Made by a program: the position numbers and the translations under genes. The notes under the pieces are model-generated. The model ran no database searches. It was given only the letters and a program-made list of their open reading frames with translations, and was not told the DNA's origin. From contig NZ_FMZX01000023.1 in NCBI RefSeq assembly GCF_900101615.1, forward strand, positions 1 to 62,860: a stretch of 62,860 bases of DNA, given 5' to 3'. The stretch's first letter is position 1. Every line of letters starts with the position of its first letter. Below, in pieces: positions 22,589 to 31,243 of this stretch. The DNA is from Belnapia rosea (GTDB lineage Bacteria > Pseudomonadota > Alphaproteobacteria > Acetobacterales > Acetobacteraceae).

Positions 22589-25500
22589 CTAGCCGACCCG
22601 CCGCAGGTCGAGGCTACGCGGCGCCTCCTTCGCAGGCACGGCGGCAGGCGGTGCCATCGGGCCGGGGGTATGGCCGAAGGGCTGGAAGCGGGTGCGGCGG
22701 CGGGCCTCGGCCTCGTTCGCATTCACCGGCAGGGTGGCGTAGTTCCGCCCGCCGGGATGCGAGACATGGTGGGTGAGGCCGCCGAGGCTGCGCCCCGTCC
22801 AGCGGTCATAGAGGTCGAATACCAGCGGCCCCTGGGCGTGAATGGTCGGGTGCAGGGCCGAGGGCGGGTCCCAGGCCTTGAAGCGGATGCCCGCCACATA
22901 CTCGCCCTGGGTCTCGGTCGGCACCAGCGGGACCTCGTATCCGTTGCAGGCGAGGGTATAGCGTTCCGCGACCCATCCCGCCACGCGGGCCTGCAGCCGC
23001 TCCGTGCTGCTGTCCACGTAGCGGGCAGTGCCGCCAGCGGCCGGCTCCTCGCCCAGCACATGCCAGGGCTCGAGGGCATGGCGCAGCTCGATGCTGGTGC
23101 CGCGCAGCGTCACCTCGCCGATGCGGGGGAAGCGGAACTCCAGGTGCGGGGCGAACCAGGCAGGGTCGAGCGGGAAGCCGAGGCCCTGCAGCTCCCCCAG
23201 CACGTCGCGGAAATCCTGCTCGACATAATGCGGCAGCATGAACTCGTCATGCAGCCGGGTGCCCCAGCGGATCAGCCGGCGCTCATAGGGTTGCTGCCAG
23301 AAGGCGGCGATGGCGCTCCGCATCAGCAGCATCTGCGCCGCCGACATCCGCGCATGGGGCGGCATCTCGAGCGCGCGGTACTCGACCAGGCCAAGCCGTC
23401 CGGAGCTGCTCTCCGGCGCGTACATCTTGTCGATGCAGAACTCGGTCCGGTGGGTGTTGCCGGTCATGTCGGCCAGCAGGTTGCGGAACAGGCGGTCGAC
23501 CAGCCAGGGCGGCGTCTCCTTGCCCGGCTCGATCTTGCTGAAGGCCACCTCCAGCTCGGCGATGCTGTCCTGCCGCGCCTCATCGACGCGCGGATGCTGG
23601 CTGGTCGGACCGATGAAGAGGCCGCTGAACAGGTAGGAAAGGCTCGGATGGTTGTGCCAGAAGCCGAGCAGGCTCTTCAGCAGGTCGGGGCGGCGGAGGA
23701 ATGGGCTGTCGGTGGGGGAGGCAGCGCCCATGACCACATGGTTGCCGCCGCCGGTTCCGACATGGCGCCCGTCGAGCATGAATTTCTCGGAGGCGAGGCC
23801 GAGCTGGCGCGCCTCCTCATAGAGCACCTCGGTGCGCCCGACATGCTCCGCCCAGGAGGCGCTGGGATGGATGTTCACCTCAATCACGCCCGGATCGGGG
23901 GTGATGGAGAAATGGTTCAGCCGCTCGTCATGGGGCGGGAGATAGCCTTCCAGCACAACCTTGCGCCCGGCCTCCCCGGCCGTCGCCTCGACGGCGGCGG
24001 TGAGGTCGAGCCAATCCTCGGCGGCGGCAAGGGGTGGGTAGAAGACGTGAATCTTGCCATCGCGCGCCTCGACGGTCAGCGCGGTGCGGACGAGGCCCGG
24101 CTCGCCGCGGCCGACCACCGGCAGGTCCTGCGGCACCGGGCGGAAGCCCTCGGCGCCGGCACCCATGGTGCTGCTGCCGCGCAGCCGCTCGAAGGCGCGG
24201 TGAGGCGGCAGTTCCTTCTTCGGCGCGAAGGGATCGACCCCGAACTCGCCCTCGATGCTGGCGGGGTCGGCCCAGGGCAGGCTTTCCAGCGGCAGGCGGA
24301 AGCCGATCGGGCTGTCGCCAGGAATGAGGAAGAGGGTGTTGTCGCGGAAGAACCAGCGGCCCGACTGCCAGCGGCGCTGGCCCTCCTCCATCACCCGGCG
24401 CAGCGGCAGCACGCTACCGACCGGGGCGGCGAGGCCCTGGCCGAAGACACGGGCGAGGCGGGCGCGCTCCAGCGGGTCGCGCAGCTTCGCATCCTCGGCG
24501 ACGACATTGGCGGGGAGGCGCCGTTCCTTCCACAGATAGTAATGGATGTCCTCATGCGCCGGGTTGACCAGGGCCGGGTCCACCTGCAGCCGCTCGGCGA
24601 GGATTTCGGCGAAGCGCGCGGCATCCGCCGCGGTCGCCGTATCGGTATCGTCATCCGAGGCGAGGAGGGAGGCATCCTTCCAGACCGGCTCGCCATCGCG
24701 GCGCCAATGCGCGTGCAGCGCCCAGCGCGGCAACTGCTCGCCCGGATACTGCTTGCCCATGCCGTATTGCAGCGCGGCGCCCGGTGCCCAGAGCTCGGCG
24801 AGGCGGCGCAACAGGCGGCCGGCATAGCGGCGCTTGGTGGGGCCGAGCGCATCGGTGTTCCATTCCGGCGCGTCCATGTCATCGGCGGCGATGAAGGTGG
24901 GCTCGCCGCCCATGGTGAGGCGGATATTGCCGGCCTGAAGCGCGCGATCCACCCGCTCGCCCTGGGCGAGGATGTCCTGCCACTGCCGCTCGGTATAGGG
25001 CTTGGTCACGCGCGGCGTCTCGCGGACGCGGGTGACGGACATGGCGAAGTCGAATTCGGTCTCCGCCTTCTCGACCAGTCCGCTGATGGCCGCCGCCGAG
25101 GCAGGTTCCGGGCTGGCGGCGAGCGGGATATGCCCCTCCCCCGTCATCAGGCCGGAGGTGGCGTCGAGCCCGACCCAGCCGGCACCGGGGAGATAGACCT
25201 CGGCCCAGGCATGCAGGTCGGTGAAGTCGGAGGTCGGGCCCTCGGGGCCGGTGACCGGCTTCTGGTCGGCGACGAGCTGGATCAGGTAGCCGGAGACGAA
25301 GCGCGCGGCATAGCCCAGATGCCGCAGCGCCTGCACCAGCAGCCAGGCGCTGTCGCGGCAGGAGCCGTGGGCATTGCCGAGCGTCTCCTCCGGTGTCCAG
25401 ACACCAGGCTCCATGCGCACCACATAGGCGGTGCGCTCCTGGATGCGGCGGTTCAGCCCGACCAGCATGTCGACGGTCGGCTGCTCGCCGCGGGGGATCT

Positions 25501-25897
25501 CGGCAAGGAAGGCCGAGAGCAGCGGGCCTGCCGGCTCCATGCGGCGGAAGGGGGCGAGCTCCTGCTCCAGCACCGGATCGTAGCTGAAGGGCCAGGTCTC
25601 GGCCTCGGGCTCAAGGAAGAAGTCGAAGGGGTTGATCGTCGCCATGTCGGCGACGAGATCGACCGTGACGTCGAAATGAGTGACGCGCTCGGGAAAGACC
25701 ACGCGCGCCAGGTGGTTGCCCTGCGGGTCCTGCATCCAGTTGAGGAAGTGGGGCTTCGGCTCGATGGTGAGCGCGTAGCTGACGATCGGCGTGCGGGCAT
25801 GCGGCGCCGGGCGCAGGCGGATGGTCTGCGGCCCCAGCGTGATGGCGCGCTCGTACCGATAGCTGGTGCGGTGGTTCAGGGCGACGTGCAGCGGCAT
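22589..25897 (-). CDS. Transglutaminase-DUF2126 large protein of the amidoligase system (COG4196 type)
   Basis: A 1102-residue protein and first gene of the operon. The N-terminal beta domain begins MPLHVALNHRTSYRYERAIT. The transglutaminase core has Cys180 in AHGSCRDSAW, His229 in DLHAWAEVYLP and Asp245 in GLDATSG. The rest (about 300-1100) is DUF2126, with LTMGGEPTFIA, GKQYPGEQLPRWALHAHWR, and HPRVDEARQDSIAELEVAF among its conserved stretches; this part resembles glutamine-synthetase-type amidoligases. It probably supplies a second ligase activity alongside the ATP-grasp protein. The start at 25897 gives the conserved N terminus; the opposite-strand cyclase gene begins 227 bases away. Confidence 0.93.
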   Translation of the reverse strand: MPLHVALNHRTSYRYERAITLGPQTIRLRPAPHARTPIVSYALTIEPKPHFLNWMQDPQGNHLARVVFPERVTHFDVTVDLVADMATINPFDFFLEPEAETWPFSYDPVLEQELAPFRRMEPAGPLLSAFLAEIPRGEQPTVDMLVGLNRRIQERTAYVVRMEPGVWTPEETLGNAHGSCRDSAWLLVQALRHLGYAARFVSGYLIQLVADQKPVTGPEGPTSDFTDLHAWAEVYLPGAGWVGLDATSGLMTGEGHIPLAASPEPASAAAISGLVEKAETEFDFAMSVTRVRETPRVTKPYTERQWQDILAQGERVDRALQAGNIRLTMGGEPTFIAADDMDAPEWNTDALGPTKRRYAGRLLRRLAELWAPGAALQYGMGKQYPGEQLPRWALHAHWRRDGEPVWKDASLLASDDDTDTATAADAARFAEILAERLQVDPALVNPAHEDIHYYLWKERRLPANVVAEDAKLRDPLERARLARVFGQGLAAPVGSVLPLRRVMEEGQRRWQSGRWFFRDNTLFLIPGDSPIGFRLPLESLPWADPASIEGEFGVDPFAPKKELPPHRAFERLRGSSTMGAGAEGFRPVPQDLPVVGRGEPGLVRTALTVEARDGKIHVFYPPLAAAEDWLDLTAAVEATAGEAGRKVVLEGYLPPHDERLNHFSITPDPGVIEVNIHPSASWAEHVGRTEVLYEEARQLGLASEKFMLDGRHVGTGGGNHVVMGAASPTDSPFLRRPDLLKSLLGFWHNHPSLSYLFSGLFIGPTSQHPRVDEARQDSIAELEVAFSKIEPGKETPPWLVDRLFRNLLADMTGNTHRTEFCIDKMYAPESSSGRLGLVEYRALEMPPHARMSAAQMLLMRSAIAAFWQQPYERRLIRWGTRLHDEFMLPHYVEQDFRDVLGELQGLGFPLDPAWFAPHLEFRFPRIGEVTLRGTSIELRHALEPWHVLGEEPAAGGTARYVDSSTERLQARVAGWVAERYTLACNGYEVPLVPTETQGEYVAGIRFKAWDPPSALHPTIHAQGPLVFDLYDRWTGRSLGGLTHHVSHPGGRNYATLPVNANEAEARRRTRFQPFGHTPGPMAPPAAVPAKEAPRSLDLRRVG

Positions 25898-26123
25898 GGA
25901 GGTATCCGGAGGTCCTGGGTGGGACGGCTGGGGACCGCTTACAGCAAGACAGCCTCCCGCGCAGGCCCGACCTTATCGCCCGAGCCATGCGCTGGCGGTG
26001 CCCGCCGGAGAGGCAGGTACCCACGCTGCGATGCAATGTCGGTGCCAGATGCGGCCGGCGCGTGGATTGCCAGGACGGGAGCGCCGCCCATACTCGCCAC
26101 CCCACCTGACGAGGGCGCCCACC

Positions 26124-26816
26124 ATGCCGCTGATCGACCTCTCCCGCGAGATCACTCACAAGATGCCGCGGCTGCCGAACCACCCCATGGTCATCATCGC
26201 CCCCTTCAGTACCCATGAGGAGAAGCGGGAGGTTGATGGCTACACCTTCTCCTCCGCGGTCATGTCGCTGAACATGGGCGACCATTCCGGCACGCATGTC
26301 GATGCGCCGGTGCATTTCGACGAGCGGCCGGGGGCGCGCGGCATCGACGAGATGCCGCTCGAGGATTTCTTCACCGAGGCGGTCTGCCTCGACCTCTCGC
26401 ACAAGCCGCTCAGGAGCGAGATCTCGGTCGAGGACCTGGAGGCGGCCGAACGCGCCGCGGGCGTCGAGATCCGTCGTGGCGACACGGTTCTTCTGCATAT
26501 GGACCATTACCGCCGCACCTGGGGGACGGAGGGCTACATCACCGACTTCCCCGGCCTGACCAAGGCCAGCGCCACCTGGCTCGGGCAGAAGGGCATCCGC
26601 ATGTTCGGGGTGGAGGCGGTGAGCCCGGGCCGGCCGGGGCGGGCCAATTTCGAGGTCCACCATGTCTGCCGCGACATGGGCTTCACCCATATCGAGGGGC
26701 TGGTGAATCTGGACAGGCTGGTCGGCCGTGGCCGGTTCCGCTTCATTGGCTTTCCGCTGAAGATCAAGGGCGGCAGCGGCAGCCCGATCCGGGCCGTCGC
26801 CTGGATCGAAGGGTGA
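26124..26816 (+). CDS. Cyclase family protein (kynurenine formamidase-like metal hydrolase)
   Basis: A 230-residue cytosolic hydrolase. The signature metal-binding motif HSGTHVDAPVHF (about 54-65) is present, preceded by LIDLSREITHKMPRLPNHP and followed by GDTVLLHMDHY. Family members include arylformamidases (KynB), isatin hydrolase and polyketide-type cyclases; they bind Mn or Zn. The start at ATG 26124 matches the family N terminus; the frame is open further upstream without conserved sequence. No tryptophan-pathway genes are adjacent, so the substrate stays open. Confidence 0.87.
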   Translation: MPLIDLSREITHKMPRLPNHPMVIIAPFSTHEEKREVDGYTFSSAVMSLNMGDHSGTHVDAPVHFDERPGARGIDEMPLEDFFTEAVCLDLSHKPLRSEISVEDLEAAERAAGVEIRRGDTVLLHMDHYRRTWGTEGYITDFPGLTKASATWLGQKGIRMFGVEAVSPGRPGRANFEVHHVCRDMGFTHIEGLVNLDRLVGRGRFRFIGFPLKIKGGSGSPIRAVAWIEG

Positions 26817-26906
26817 GTTGCTGGCTGGCGCGATTGTCAGGCGCCTCAGGTTGCACTTTATCCATCTTTCCGTCAGCAGGGCCGGGCCGATTGATGGGAC
26901 CCTGCC

Positions 26907-28109
26907 ATGCCGGATACGCCAGTGATGCCTGTTTCGCGCCGAGCCCGATCCCTGTTGCGGGACTTCCTCTCGAACAGCGCCTCGGGCGGGATGGTGTTGA
27001 TGGCAGCGGCGGCGCTCGCCCTCATCATCGCCAATTCGCCGCTGGCCGCCCCGTATTTCGGCGCGCTGGAGACCTATCTCGGCCCGCTCAGCCTGCTGCA
27101 CTGGATCAATGATGGGCTGATGGCGGTGTTCTTCCTGCTGGTCGGGCTCGAGATCAAGCGGGAGATGCTCGATGGCCAGCTCGCCAGCTGGGGACGGCGC
27201 ATCCTGCCGGGCTTGGCGGCAGCGGGCGGCATGGCGGCGCCGGCACTGATCTATGTCGCCTTCAATGCGGGGAATGCGACGACGCTCCGCGGCTGGGCCA
27301 TTCCGGCGGCGACGGATATCGCCTTCGCCCTCGGGGTACTGGCGCTGCTCGGGTCGCGTGTGCCGGCCTCCATGCGCATCTTCCTGACGGCGCTCGCCAT
27401 CCTCGACGATCTCGGCGCGGTCGCCATCATCGCGGTCTTCTACACCGGCGACATCGCCCTGCCCTATCTCGGCCTCGCCGCGCTGGTGGCCGCGGCCCTG
27501 TTCGGGTTGAACAGGGCCGGCGTGGTACGGCTGCTACCCTATCTGCTGCTGGGCGCGGTGCTGTGGTGGCTGACCTTGCGCTCCGGCGTGCATGCGACCG
27601 TCGCCGGCGTGGTGCTGGCCTTCACCATCCCGCTGCGCAACCGGCCGGGCGGGGCGGATGACCTCGCCGCCTCACCGCTGCACCGGCTGGAGCATGGGCT
27701 GCATGTGCCGGTTGCCTTTGCCATCGTGCCGATCTTCGGTTTCGCCAATGCCGGCGTCTCCTTCGACGGCCTGACGGCGGAAGCGCTGGTCGATCCGCTG
27801 ACCCTCGGCGTCGCGCTTGGCCTGCTGGTCGGCAAGCTGATCGGCGTATTCGGGGCGGCTGCCGCCGCGATCCGGCTCGGCTGGGCGGAGATGCCGACGG
27901 GCGCCGGCTGGATGCACCTGCTCGGCACCGCCCTGCTCTGTGGCATCGGCTTCACCATGAGCCTCTTCATCGGCATGCTCGCCTTCGAGGGGGAGCCGCT
28001 GCTGCAGGCCGAGGTGAAGATCGGCATCCTCATCGGCTCGATGCTGGCCGGGCTGGCGGGCGCCTCGGTGCTGCGCCTGGCACCGCGACGGGAGGCGCAG
28101 CCCGGCTGA
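26907..28109 (+). CDS. nhaA: Na+/H+ antiporter NhaA
   Basis: Inner-membrane antiporter of 400 residues with about twelve helices. Conserved landmarks are the N-terminal [33 protein letters not shown], the [19 protein letters not shown] helix and the ion-binding pair Asp167-Asp168 in LAILDDLGA, equivalent to Asp163/Asp164 of E. coli NhaA. It exports Na+ or Li+ for two protons and supports pH and salt tolerance. The stop codon lies inside a 22-bp perfect palindrome shared with the convergent Bug gene. Confidence 0.96.
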   Translation: MPDTPVMPVSRRARSLLRDFLSNSASGGMVLMAAAALALIIANSPLAAPYFGALETYLGPLSLLHWINDGLMAVFFLLVGLEIKREMLDGQLASWGRRILPGLAAAGGMAAPALIYVAFNAGNATTLRGWAIPAATDIAFALGVLALLGSRVPASMRIFLTALAILDDLGAVAIIAVFYTGDIALPYLGLAALVAAALFGLNRAGVVRLLPYLLLGAVLWWLTLRSGVHATVAGVVLAFTIPLRNRPGGADDLAASPLHRLEHGLHVPVAFAIVPIFGFANAGVSFDGLTAEALVDPLTLGVALGLLVGKLIGVFGAAAAAIRLGWAEMPTGAGWMHLLGTALLCGIGFTMSLFIGMLAFEGEPLLQAEVKIGILIGSMLAGLAGASVLRLAPRREAQPG

Positions 28110-28120
28110 TCAGCCGGGCT
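28099..28120. terminator. Perfect 22-bp palindrome carrying both convergent stop codons
   Basis: An exact inverted repeat (arms AGCCCGGCTGA and TCAGCCGGGCT, no spacer) contains the TGA of nhaA and, on the other strand, the TGA of the Bug gene; the stops abut with no intervening base. It could form a stem for bidirectional termination, though no T-run follows. Confidence 0.55.
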
Positions 28121-29063
28121 CCAGCCCCGCCTCCTTGGCACGGGCTGTTAGTTCCTCGATCTGGGCGCGGAGGAAGGTCCGGAACTCCTCCGGCGTCGAG
28201 CCACGGGGCACATAGCCGAGGCGGCCGACCTTCGCGATGAAGTCCGGCGCGGCCAGCGCCTTGTTCATCGCCGCATTGGCGCGGGCGATGATGGGCGCCG
28301 GCGTCGCCGCCGGCGCGGCCATGCCGAACCAGGCGGAGAGCCCGTAGCCCGGCAGCAGGCTCGCCGCCGGCGGGATCTCCGGCGCCAGGGGGAAGGGCTG
28401 CGGCGAAGTGACGGCCAGCGCCCGCACCTTCCCCTCCCGAACCTGCGGCATGCCGGCGGCGAAATCGGTCCAGGTGCTGTCGATACGGCCGGCGATGACA
28501 TCGGTCAGCGCCTCCGGCCCACCGCGATAGGGCACCGCCGTCATCTCGACGCCACCCATGCGGGCCAGGGTGGCCGAGGCGATCAGGGCGCTGGAATTGC
28601 CATGGCTGAAGGTGAGCGGGCGGCGCTTCGCCAGGTCGAGGAAGCCGCGCAGGTCACGCGCCGGGCTCTCGGCCGGGACGACCAGGACATAGGCGGTCTC
28701 GGCGACGAAGCCGATCGGGGTGAAATCCTTCAGCGGATCATAGGACAGGCGGGGGACGAGATAGGTGTTCAGTGCGCCGTTCGTCGTGCTCAGCACGCAC
28801 CAGGTGAGGCCATCGGGCGCTGAGCGGGCGACGCTGTCGGTGCCCACGACACCACTGCCGCCCGGCCGGTTGTCGACGATGACCGGCTGGCCGAGCTCGC
28901 GGCCCAGCGGCTCGGCGAGGTGGCGCATGAGCGTGTCGGTCACGCTGCCGGCCGGGAAGGCGACGACGAGACGCACCGGGCGGTCGGGCCAGGCAGGTTG
29001 CGCCTGCGCCAGGGCGGGCAACAGGGCAGGCGCGGCAAGCAGGGCCCGGCGGGAGATGGTCAT
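28110..29063 (-). CDS. Bug/TctC family substrate-binding protein
   Basis: Periplasmic binding protein of 317 residues. The signal peptide MTISRRALLAAPALLPALAQA is followed by DRPVRLVVAFPAGSVTDTL and VIVDNRPGGSGVVGTD, the family hallmarks. The start at 29063 follows GGAGG at eight bases and begins the signal peptide, so the upstream in-frame extension is discarded. It is divergent from the MarR-HpaB pair (119-base gap), and the MarR protein may control both directions; that is inference. No TctAB partner is nearby. Confidence 0.92.
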   Translation of the reverse strand: MTISRRALLAAPALLPALAQAQPAWPDRPVRLVVAFPAGSVTDTLMRHLAEPLGRELGQPVIVDNRPGGSGVVGTDSVARSAPDGLTWCVLSTTNGALNTYLVPRLSYDPLKDFTPIGFVAETAYVLVVPAESPARDLRGFLDLAKRRPLTFSHGNSSALIASATLARMGGVEMTAVPYRGGPEALTDVIAGRIDSTWTDFAAGMPQVREGKVRALAVTSPQPFPLAPEIPPAASLLPGYGLSAWFGMAAPAATPAPIIARANAAMNKALAAPDFIAKVGRLGYVPRGSTPEEFRTFLRAQIEELTARAKEAGLEPG

Positions 29064-29181
29064 CCAATTTCCTCCGATCATTCCTTGGAGGCGACTGAAC
29101 AATGCGCGCCGGGTACTGGCAAGGCTTGCGGCACCGAGACGAAATTCGCTAAGCTACTTAGCGACCCTTGACGGAGCACCG

Positions 29182-29688
29182 ATGGCAGCGACGGTCACCC
29201 GCCCGGCCCTGATGCCCGATGGCACGGACCGGGAATTTCGGGTCTTCGTGCATGAACTCCTCGCCTTCGCCGACCGGCTGACCTCGGTCCGGGCAGGTTT
29301 CGCCGCGCGGATCGGCCTGCCGGGGGCGGCCTATACCCTGCTGATCGCCCTGGCCCGGCTGGAGGCGGAGGCGCCAGGGATCGCGGCGCTGGCGGCGCAT
29401 CTGCATGTCTCGACCGCCTTCGTCACCACCGAGATGGCGCGCCTGCAACGCCTCGGCTTCGTCCAGAAGCGGCCGCATCCGAGCGATGGGCGGCGGGTGG
29501 TGCTCTCCGTCACCCCGGCGGGGCGGGCGGCGCTGGCGCGGCTGGCGCCGGTCCAGGCGCCGGTAAATGACGCGCTCTTTGCCGCGCTCGACGCCGATGA
29601 TTTTCGGCGCCTTGCCACCCTGCTGCCCCGGATGGTGGCGGATGGCGATGCGGCGCTTGCCCTGATCGAGCGGGAGGATGCCGCATGA
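29182..29688 (+). CDS. MarR family transcriptional regulator
   Basis: A 168-residue winged-helix regulator. The DNA-binding core runs about 60-115: GIAALAAHLHVSTAFVTTEM, then LQRLGFVQKRPHPSDGRRVV forming the recognition helix and wing with the typical D-x-R motif. It starts at ATG 29182 after GGAG. Its stop overlaps the start of the HpaB-like hydroxylase (ATGA). MarR proteins usually repress adjacent aromatic-degradation genes until a phenolic ligand binds, which fits the coupled hydroxylase. It may also act on the divergent Bug gene. Confidence 0.9.
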   Translation: MAATVTRPALMPDGTDREFRVFVHELLAFADRLTSVRAGFAARIGLPGAAYTLLIALARLEAEAPGIAALAAHLHVSTAFVTTEMARLQRLGFVQKRPHPSDGRRVVLSVTPAGRAALARLAPVQAPVNDALFAALDADDFRRLATLLPRMVADGDAALALIEREDAA

Positions 29689-31157
29689 CCCCGAAGACCG
29701 GCCGCGACCATCTAGAGAGCCTGCGCGACGGGCGGGCGCTGCATTATCGCGGGGAGCGGGTGGCGGATGTCACCGCGCATCCGGCCTTCCGCCAGGCAGT
29801 GGCGACGGCGGCCGGCCTCTTCGACCTGAATGCCGATCCGGCGCTGCAGGAGCTGCTGACCTTCAGGAGCCCGGAGACCGGCCGCCCCGTCTCCCGCATG
29901 TGGGAGCTGCCGGAGAGCCGGGAGGTGCTGGTGCACCGGCGCATGGCGCTGGAGCGCTGGGCGGAGAGCCATTGCGGCTTCCTCGGCCGTTCGCCGGACC
30001 ATGTCGCCTCCTGCATCTCCGGCATGGTGATGGGGATCGAGGCCTTCGATGCGCGGGCGGCAGGGGCACTGCAGGACTACTACCGCTACGCCCGGGACAA
30101 TGACCTCTACCTGACCTACGCCATCATCAACCCGCAGGCCGATCGCGGCCAGGGCGCGGCCGGCCAAGCCGAGGACCTGGTGCTGCGGCTGGTGGACCAG
30201 GATGCCGGCGGCATCACCGTGCGTGGCGCCAAGATGCTGGCGACCAGCGCGATCATGGCGAATGAGGTCTTCGTTTCCTGCATCCAGCCGCTGCAGGCGG
30301 GCGCCGACGAGCCCTTCGCCCTCTCCTTCGTCATCCCGATGAGCCAGCCGGGGCTGAGGATCCTCTCGCGCAAGTCCTACGAGGCGGAGGCGGTGAGCGT
30401 CTTCGACAACCCGCTGGCCAGCCGCTACGACGAGAACGACGCGGTGCTGTGGTTCGAGGATGTGCGGGTGCCGTGGGAGCGGGTGTTCGTCGCCGGCGAC
30501 ACCGCCCTGTGCGGCAGGCAGTTCCATGCGACGCCGGCGCATGTCTACCAGAACTACCAGTCGCAGGTGCGGCTGATGGTGAAGCTGCGCTTCCTGGCCG
30601 GGCTCGGCCGCCGGATCGCCGAGGTGAACGGGACGCTCGGCTTCCCGCAGGTGCGGGAGATGCTCGGGCAGCTCGCAGCCGAGGCGGCGATGGTCGAGGG
30701 CATGGTCGCCGGGATGGAGGCGAAGGGCCATTTCCACGGGCACTACTTCATTCCAGACCGGCACCTGCTCTATGCGGCCCAGGTGCTGACGCAGCAGCTC
30801 TACGGCAAGGTGGTCGGCACGCTGCGCGAGCTGGCGGGAGGCGGGATGATCATGCTGCCCTCGGGCATCGAGGATTTCGCCGATCCCGAGCTGCGCGCCA
30901 TCATCGGGCGGACGCAGCGCTCGCCCGCCGTCGCGCCGGAGGAGCGGGTGAAGTTCTTCCGCCTTGCCTGGGATGCGGTGGGGAGCGAATTCGCCTCCCG
31001 TCATGCGCAGTACGAGTTGTTCTATGCGGGGGCTCCCTTCGTGCCGAAGGGCCATTCATTCCGCAGCTATGATTGGGGGCGCGCCACGGGCATGGTGGAT
31101 GGCGTACTCTCGGGCTATGGGCTCGACGCGCCGGCGCTGAAGACGGCGCCGGAGTAG
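29685..31157 (+). CDS. 4-hydroxyphenylacetate 3-hydroxylase family (HpaB-like) flavin-dependent monooxygenase
   Basis: A 490-residue FADH2-dependent hydroxylase. N-terminal HLESLRDGRALHYRGERV, the central VRGAKMLATSAIMANEVFVS, FEDVRVPWERVFVAGD and the C-terminal GGGMIMLPSGIEDFADPELR match the HpaB/PvcC acyl-CoA-dehydrogenase-like fold. HpaB hydroxylates phenols using reduced flavin from an HpaC reductase; no HpaC-like gene is seen nearby. It overlaps the MarR gene by four bases. The exact phenolic substrate is not predictable. Confidence 0.92.
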   Translation: MTPKTGRDHLESLRDGRALHYRGERVADVTAHPAFRQAVATAAGLFDLNADPALQELLTFRSPETGRPVSRMWELPESREVLVHRRMALERWAESHCGFLGRSPDHVASCISGMVMGIEAFDARAAGALQDYYRYARDNDLYLTYAIINPQADRGQGAAGQAEDLVLRLVDQDAGGITVRGAKMLATSAIMANEVFVSCIQPLQAGADEPFALSFVIPMSQPGLRILSRKSYEAEAVSVFDNPLASRYDENDAVLWFEDVRVPWERVFVAGDTALCGRQFHATPAHVYQNYQSQVRLMVKLRFLAGLGRRIAEVNGTLGFPQVREMLGQLAAEAAMVEGMVAGMEAKGHFHGHYFIPDRHLLYAAQVLTQQLYGKVVGTLRELAGGGMIMLPSGIEDFADPELRAIIGRTQRSPAVAPEERVKFFRLAWDAVGSEFASRHAQYELFYAGAPFVPKGHSFRSYDWGRATGMVDGVLSGYGLDAPALKTAPE

Positions 31158-31243
31158 CCTGAACGGGCACCGCAGCCGCGGCGGTGCCCCAAGACCAACA
31201 AGCGGCAGCCACGGCAGGCTTCTGGACGACGAGGTTTGGGGCG

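Noticed and set aside
21461-26218. A 1585-codon open frame on the plus strand opposite the amidoligase operon
   Set aside because: Very high GC leaves the antisense frame open; the translation is Arg/Gly/Ala-rich with no motifs, while the minus strand encodes intact enzymes with catalytic residues.
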